A DNA stretch of 64,000 nucleotides. Source: Thamnaconus septentrionalis (Eukaryota; Chordata; Actinopteri; Tetraodontiformes; Monacanthidae). Shown here piece by piece: positions 61,965 through 64,000 of this stretch. The stretch lies in contig CM020520.1 in assembly GCA_009823395.1 (NCBI GenBank), forward strand, positions 412,001 through 476,000, read 5' to 3'. The notes under the pieces were generated by a model that was not told where the DNA came from, ran no database searches, and saw only the letters and a program-made list of their open reading frames with translations. The position numbers were made by a program, and so were the translations under genes. Position 1 is the first letter of the stretch; each line of letters begins with the position of its first letter.

Positions 61965-63536
61965 TTCAAACTCCTCCTCCTTCATCAGGTCTGTTCAGTC
62001 TGAAGGAAACACATGAAGACTGGAAGCAGATCCAGTACTTTGTCTGGATGTGTCAAAGGTCAAAGGGCGTTGATGCTGTCAGAGTGGGTTGGTGTTTGTC
62101 TTGTCAGCTGATCATCCTCTGGACTTGGTGTTTTTATCCCTCTCCTGGTCCTGCCAGGACCTCCTTGGTCCAGGTCAGATCTGCTCGGCTGACTCTGAAA
62201 CCTTGTTGATTCTAAACGGCCGTTCTAATTGCTTGTTTTTCATGCCACCGACTTCAACCACATCCTGACGGGCCTCATAACAAACTGGAGTCACGTCCAA
62301 ATTGATCTCAGCAGCGGCAAACAAATCTGAAAGAAGACTCCAGGCAAAACAAATCAATAAATATGAAATAAAAATCAAAGGCTTAAGAAGAAAAGCAGCT
62401 CCGAAGACAATTTTCTAACTGAAACTGAAACAGAGTCGTTCCTGCTCCGACTGGATTCAGCTGCATCTCCTCTGCCTGCACACCTGCGCCTGCTTGGCTC
62501 TGGATTTTTGTCTCGTTCCGTTTTTCATTTTTCTTTCTGAAAATGAAATCTCGGAGAAATGAATCTTCTTCTTTTGGGTTCTAATTTTAAGACGCAACTC
62601 TCAGCTCGTTGTTTTAATTCCATGTTCCATGCAAAAGTGGTTCCACATTCTGCTATGTTATAAATATAATAAATGATCAACTTGGCATTATAAAGAACAA
62701 TAAAGTGATACTGATACTAGGCTCCATCCTCTGACCCTAGTTTAAAAACAAGACTTTGACCAAGTCAGAAAAGATGAATGGCATTAAAATGGATTTCAGA
62801 CAGTTTTTGTTTTCTTTCTTTTTTTTTTTAAATACCAAATTATTTGATGTTGAATCAAAGCTCAGTTTTATCTTTGGGGATGAAAACGTCTGCATGGCTC
62901 ATGAATTTCAAAAAGTCTGGTGAAGGTGCTCTTTGGTGGTGGAGGTGGGCGAGGGTGGGGGGGTGGGGGATGGGTTTCAAAAAGGATGAGAACTAGGAGG
63001 CAGCGTCTGTCTGTCTGTCTGTCTGTCTGGGTCCAGGTGCTTTTCTTTCCCGTCCCATCTTAAGAAAATGAACAATCTTTCTCTCTTGACTTTCATCTTG
63101 TCTCGCTACATTTCTTTTGTGCCGCCTCTCGGCCAACAAGCTGCTGGCCTTCACCTGCTCGGCGACGGGAGGCAGGGAGACGAGGAAGCAGCCCAGCGGT
63201 GGCGCTGCAGCGTCCAATTAGTGGGATTAGTGCGACTTTGACTTTTAGCAGGGCTTCAGCTTTCCCAACAAACACAAATGTCACAATGTTGACCTCTGCT
63301 AAATAATTCTGGCTGTTGGTAGAAAAATATTTTGCCAAAAAAGAAATCTGCAGCAGAGCTCAAAAACGAAGGATGCCCGAGGAACAGTCCAGAAAAAAAA
63401 CTCTCTTTTTGCACAAGAGCGCAAAACACCATCATCAAAGACGGGACGGCTGGCGCCGAGCGACACGGCACGACACAACACCGCTTCACACAACAGGAGG
63501 GAGGGAGGACACATCAAAGGCCACGACGGTAGGCAG
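61962..63536. other. No gene seen
   Basis: Unique A+T-rich sequence at 62560-62900 with an AATAAT/AATAAA-rich stretch at 62660-62705, and (TCTG)n at 63006-63028. No exon is recognised. Confidence 0.4.
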
Positions 63537-64000
63537 GCAGAGGAGGAGGAGGAGGAGAGGGAGGTGAGGATGAGAGGAGGAGGAGGAGGAAGAGGAGACG
63601 GAGGAGGAGGTGATGGAAGACAGGAGGAGGAGGAGGAGTAGAGGATGAGAGGAGGAGGAGGTGGTGGAAGAACGGAGGATGAGAGGAGGAGGAGGAGGAG
63701 GAGGAGGTGGTGGAAGAACGGAGGATGAGAGGAAGAGGAGTAGAGGATGAGAGGAGAAGGAGGAGGAGGAGGAGGTGGTGGAAGACAGGAGGATGGAGGA
63801 GGAGGAGGAGATGAGAGGAGGAGGAGGAGGTGGTGGAAGAACGGAGGATGAGAGGAAGAGGATGAGAGGAGGAGGAGGAGGAGGTGGAAGAACGGAGGAT
63901 GAGAGGATGAGGATGAGAGGAGAAGGAGGAGAAGGAGGAGGAGGTGGTAAAAGAACGGAGGATGAGAGGAAGAGGAGGAGAGGAGAAGGAGGAGGAGGAG
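63537..64000. repeat. Polypurine GGA array running off the right edge
   Basis: About 464 bases, nearly all G and A, organised around a recurring AACGGAGGATGAGAGG module (five copies, near 63669, 63718, 63839, 63891 and 63954) joined by variable (GGA)n and GTGGTGGAAG spacers. It continues past the window. Confidence 0.95.

Overview
The window looks like a vertebrate nuclear chromosome, most probably a teleost fish. The genes are sparse and spliced with GT/AG introns. Microsatellites are extremely dense, chiefly CA/TG, CTG/CAG, GA and polypurine runs. The one gene I recognise with confidence is a vertebrate-specific immunoglobulin-fold gene with fairly short introns. There is no bacterial, phage or organellar organisation, no rRNA, no operon and no CRISPR array. 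The species cannot be named from the sequence.

Layout. (1) Positions 1-3705, plus strand: a single uninterrupted reading frame for a WD40-repeat protein, open at the left edge. It resembles the WDR64/EFCAB8/WDY-type family. A poly(A) signal lies about 220 bases after the stop. (2) About 3.96-27.49 kb: no gene that I can support. It holds microsatellites, two minisatellites (9-bp and 28-bp units) and several unique A+T-rich blocks that look like conserved non-coding elements. (3) About 27.49-41.34 kb, minus strand: the 3' half of a VSTM2-family gene, best matched to vstm2a. Three coding exons were assembled by hand: 17 codons at 41285-41335, the second half of the Ig domain plus stalk at 39286-39622, and a short last exon at 28340-28416 encoding a hydrophobic C-terminus. 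All junctions are GT/AG and the reading phases agree. (4) Inside the 10.9-kb last intron: a 577-bp GA array, a 610-bp polypyrimidine block and a 24-unit minisatellite. (5) 41.34-64 kb: either the upstream intron of the same gene or intergenic DNA. The first two vstm2a exons (signal peptide and first half of the Ig domain) were searched for by eye and not found, so they probably lie beyond position 64000. This part holds a CTG array of about 59 units, a 25-unit 15-bp minisatellite, a probable tRNA-derived SINE fragment, CNE-like blocks and a polypurine array that runs off the right edge.

The two genes show no functional link. They run away from each other's 5' ends, with their 3' ends about 23.5 kb apart. 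The most interesting local structure is at the vstm2a last intron. A (CA)12 tract lies just inside the donor and a (UG)23 tract abuts the acceptor in place of a polypyrimidine tract. The two are complementary in the RNA and flank the exon that encodes the hydrophobic tail.
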